Source of the DNA: Natrialbaceae archaeon Tc-Br11_E2g1
GTDB lineage: Archaea > Halobacteriota > Halobacteria > Halobacteriales > Natrialbaceae
Assembly (NCBI GenBank): GCA_001564255.1
Contig: LKNC01000110.1
Location: 1-8,418 of the forward strand
DNA length: 8,418 nt
Direction of reading: 5' to 3'
Shown: piece after piece, positions 6,994-8,418 of the stretch
How the letters are laid out: every line of letters begins with the position of its first letter
How positions within the stretch are numbered: the first letter of the stretch is position 1
Notes under the pieces: generated by a model
Database searches by the model: none
What the model was told of the DNA's origin: nothing
What the model saw: only the letters and a program-made list of their open reading frames with translations
Position numbers and translations under genes: made by a program

Positions 6994-7003
6994 CTGAAAA
7001 ACG
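6994..7003 (-). terminator. T-tract terminator after pccX
   Basis: On the minus strand a run of five T (7001-6997), in CCGTTTTTCAG, lies about 10 bases past the pccX stop, in the 147-bp gap before pccA. A short T-run without a long stem is the usual archaeal intrinsic signal. Together with the promoter candidate downstream it suggests pccBX and pccA can be separate transcripts. Confidence 0.5.
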
Positions 7004-7010
7004 GGTGAGA

Positions 7011-7328
7011 CTAGAACCGGTCGCTGCGGCCGGCCGCGGCCCACGGGTCGATCGGGGCGTTCAGTGGAACCCTGGCGTCACGGCTCTGCTGGCTCTTGAG
7101 CCGGCCGGAAAACGACCAGCGCTTGCCGTTCCAGGTCTCCTCGTCGGCCGCGGCGGCCGCCGCCGCGAGCTCGAGGTCGCGCACGTGCGCGCCGATCGCC
7201 GCGGCGATCGCGGCCGCTTCCTCCTCGGAGGCCGTCTCGGTGATCGAGATAGAGACGCCTTCGAGGACGTCCTCGACCGACTCCGGTTCGTCGGCGTCTG
7301 CCTCCGTGAGTGTGGTCTCTGGAGCCAT
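7011..7328 (-). CDS. pccX: Small third subunit of acyl-CoA carboxylase (PccX-like)
   Basis: A 105-residue acidic protein. Residues 1-22 are Glu/Asp-rich. A hydrophobic beta-like patch (GVSISIT, 24-30) is followed by an alanine-rich helix [20 protein letters not shown] (35-54), an Ala run at 55-61, and a basic C-terminus with Trp66, Trp71 and Trp96 ([18 protein letters not shown]). The plan (short strand, helix of the EEAAAI.A.I type, Trp-containing tail) recalls actinobacterial carboxylase epsilon subunits and the PccX protein reported as essential for propionyl-CoA carboxylase in Haloferax mediterranei. I rely on size, layout and position, since I cannot align them. The ATG directly follows the pccB stop (TAAATG), so the two are surely co-transcribed and probably translationally coupled; no Shine-Dalgarno is visible. 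It likely bridges or stabilises PccA and PccB, but its exact role is unclear. Confidence 0.8.
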   Translation of the reverse strand: MAPETTLTEADADEPESVEDVLEGVSISITETASEEEAAAIAAAIGAHVRDLELAAAAAAADEETWNGKRWSFSGRLKSQQSRDARVPLNAPIDPWAAAGRSDRF

Positions 7329-8418
7329 TTACAGTGGGATGTTGCCGTGTTTCTTGTCGGGCTTTTCCTCGCGTTTGGTCTCGAGCATCTCGAGGTCGTC
7401 GATCAGTCGCGGTCGGGTCTCGGTCGGCAGGATGACGTCGTCTAAAAAGCCCTTGTCGGTCGCAGTGTAGGGGTTGGCGAACTCCTCGCGGTACTCCTCG
7501 ATGAGTTCGTCGCGCAAGGCGTCGGGGTCTTCAGCCTCTGCGAGTTCGTTTCGGTAGAGGATGTTGACCGCACCCTGTGGGCCCATGACGGCGATCTCGG
7601 CGGTCGGCCAGGCGTAGTTTACGTCCGCGCCGAGGTTCTTCGAGGCCATGACACAGTAAGCGCCACCGTAGGCCTTCCGGGTGATGACCGTCAAGAGTGG
7701 AACGGTCGCCTCGGAGAAGGCGTACAGCAGTTTCGCGCCGTGGCGGATGATTCCGCGGTGTTCCTGGTCGGTGCCGGGCATGTAGCCGGGGACGTCGACG
7801 AAGGTGACGATCGGGATGTTAAAGGAATCACAAAAGCGGACGAAGCGCGATCCCTTCATCGAGGCGTCGACGGTGAGCGTGCCGGCGTTGACCCGTGGCT
7901 GGTTGGCGACGACCCCGACCGACCGTCCGTCGAGGCGGCCGAAGCCGACGACGATGTTCTGAGCGAAGTTGTCCGCGACCTCGAAAAAGGAGCCCTCGTC
8001 GACGACGCTGTCGATGACGCTGACCATGTCGTAGGGCTTCTGTGCGCTGTCGGGGACGATCGACTCGAGGGCCTCGTCCCGGCGGTCGGGGTCGTCCCAG
8101 GGTTCGACCCGCGGTGGGTCCTCGACGTTGTTCTGTGGGAGATACGACAGCAGCCGTCGGATCTTGTCGAGGGCCTCCTCTTCGTCTTCGACGGCGAACT
8201 GGGCGACGCCGGTCTTGTCGGCGTGGGTCATCGCGCCGCCGAGTTCCTCGTGGGTGACGTCTTCACCGGTGACGGTCTTGGTGACGCCGGGCCCGGTGAT
8301 GTACATGTGGCTCGTGTCTTTCACCATGAAGATGAAGTCGGTGATCGACGGGGAGTACACCGCACCGCCGGCACACGGCCCCATGATCGAGGAAATCTGT
8401 GGGACGACGCCGCTCGCT
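7329..8418 (-). CDS. pccB: Acyl-CoA (propionyl-CoA) carboxylase beta subunit, carboxyltransferase (5' end outside window)
   Basis: The open frame runs to the right edge with 363 codons; the family is usually near 515-520 residues, so roughly the first 150 are missing. It transfers CO2 from carboxybiotin to propionyl-CoA (and perhaps acetyl-CoA), giving methylmalonyl-CoA in the cytoplasm. Visible are [18 protein letters not shown], the N-domain oxyanion region, [49 protein letters not shown] and the C-domain [18 protein letters not shown], followed by [21 protein letters not shown]. It ends in the family-typical KKHGNIPL. The Met encoded at 8384 is internal to the conserved IMGPCAGG motif and is not a start. 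The residue encoded at 7653-7655 is Cys, at the position that in Streptomyces PccB is Asp422 and governs acyl-chain preference. pccX follows with no gap, forming the pccB-pccX unit. Confidence 0.95.
   Translation of the reverse strand, partial: ASGVVPQISSIMGPCAGGAVYSPSITDFIFMVKDTSHMYITGPGVTKTVTGEDVTHEELGGAMTHADKTGVAQFAVEDEEEALDKIRRLLSYLPQNNVEDPPRVEPWDDPDRRDEALESIVPDSAQKPYDMVSVIDSVVDEGSFFEVADNFAQNIVVGFGRLDGRSVGVVANQPRVNAGTLTVDASMKGSRFVRFCDSFNIPIVTFVDVPGYMPGTDQEHRGIIRHGAKLLYAFSEATVPLLTVITRKAYGGAYCVMASKNLGADVNYAWPTAEIAVMGPQGAVNILYRNELAEAEDPDALRDELIEEYREEFANPYTATDKGFLDDVILPTETRPRLIDDLEMLETKREEKPDKKHGNIPL

Noticed and set aside
7136..7210. GC-only alternating repeats (GCGGCCGC-like) as a structural repeat element
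   Set aside because: They encode the alanine-rich helix of the PccX-like protein in frame; no regular unit or flanking duplication is seen.
6321..7445. Plus-strand frame of 374 codons crossing the pccA-pccX gap
   Set aside because: Spans parts of three minus-strand genes, has no domain or ribosome binding site, and its composition follows the antisense of the real genes.
8382..8384. ATG at 8384 (minus) as the pccB start
   Set aside because: The upstream codons continue the conserved sequence VVPQISSI up to the window edge, so this Met is internal.

Overview
The window is chromosomal DNA of a haloarchaeon. It is GC-rich (about two thirds by eye). Every real protein is strongly acidic (Asp/Glu-rich, Lys-poor), CTAG is scarce, and the gene families are those of halophilic archaea. 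Very frequent CTCGAG hexamers would fit the Natrialbales (Natrinema/Haloterrigena-like), but that placement is inference. No rRNA, tRNA, CRISPR array, insertion sequence or other mobile element was seen.

Left part, + strand (1-2834): a translation-related cluster. It holds the 3' end of a DUF655 (COG1491) nucleic-acid-binding protein, then rsmA/ksgA (16S rRNA adenine dimethyltransferase), an MscS-type mechanosensitive channel, and a HemK2/Mtq2-type methyltransferase that probably modifies release factor aRF1. DUF655-ksgA-hemK is a widespread archaeal neighbourhood. The channel sits inside it, and the hemK2 ribosome binding site lies in the last codons of the channel gene.

Middle, + strand (2835-5024): a relatively AT-rich promoter region with overlapping inverted repeats precedes two tandem MetE-like genes. 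They overlap by 4 bp (ATGA), and a near-perfect Shine-Dalgarno sequence precedes the second. The second protein keeps the His/Cys/Glu/Cys zinc site of cobalamin-independent methionine synthase. The first has lost it, which suggests an active/inactive pair in the same order as the two halves of bacterial MetE.

Right part, - strand (5043-8418): a biotin-dependent acyl-CoA carboxylase locus read pccB, pccX, pccA. The carboxyltransferase subunit (5' end outside the window) is followed with no gap by a 105-residue small subunit resembling haloarchaeal PccX. A T-tract and a 147-bp gap follow, then the fused biotin carboxylase/biotin carrier subunit. Together they would carboxylate propionyl-CoA (possibly also acetyl-CoA). 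pccA appears to have its own promoter, and a 10-bp-arm inverted repeat ends exactly on its start codon.

The most interesting points are that start-codon hairpin, the catalytically degenerate MetE partner, the small PccX subunit beside a PccA with a short linker, and a Cys at the substrate-specificity position of PccB. No wholly new system is evident; these are housekeeping genes with some unusual details.
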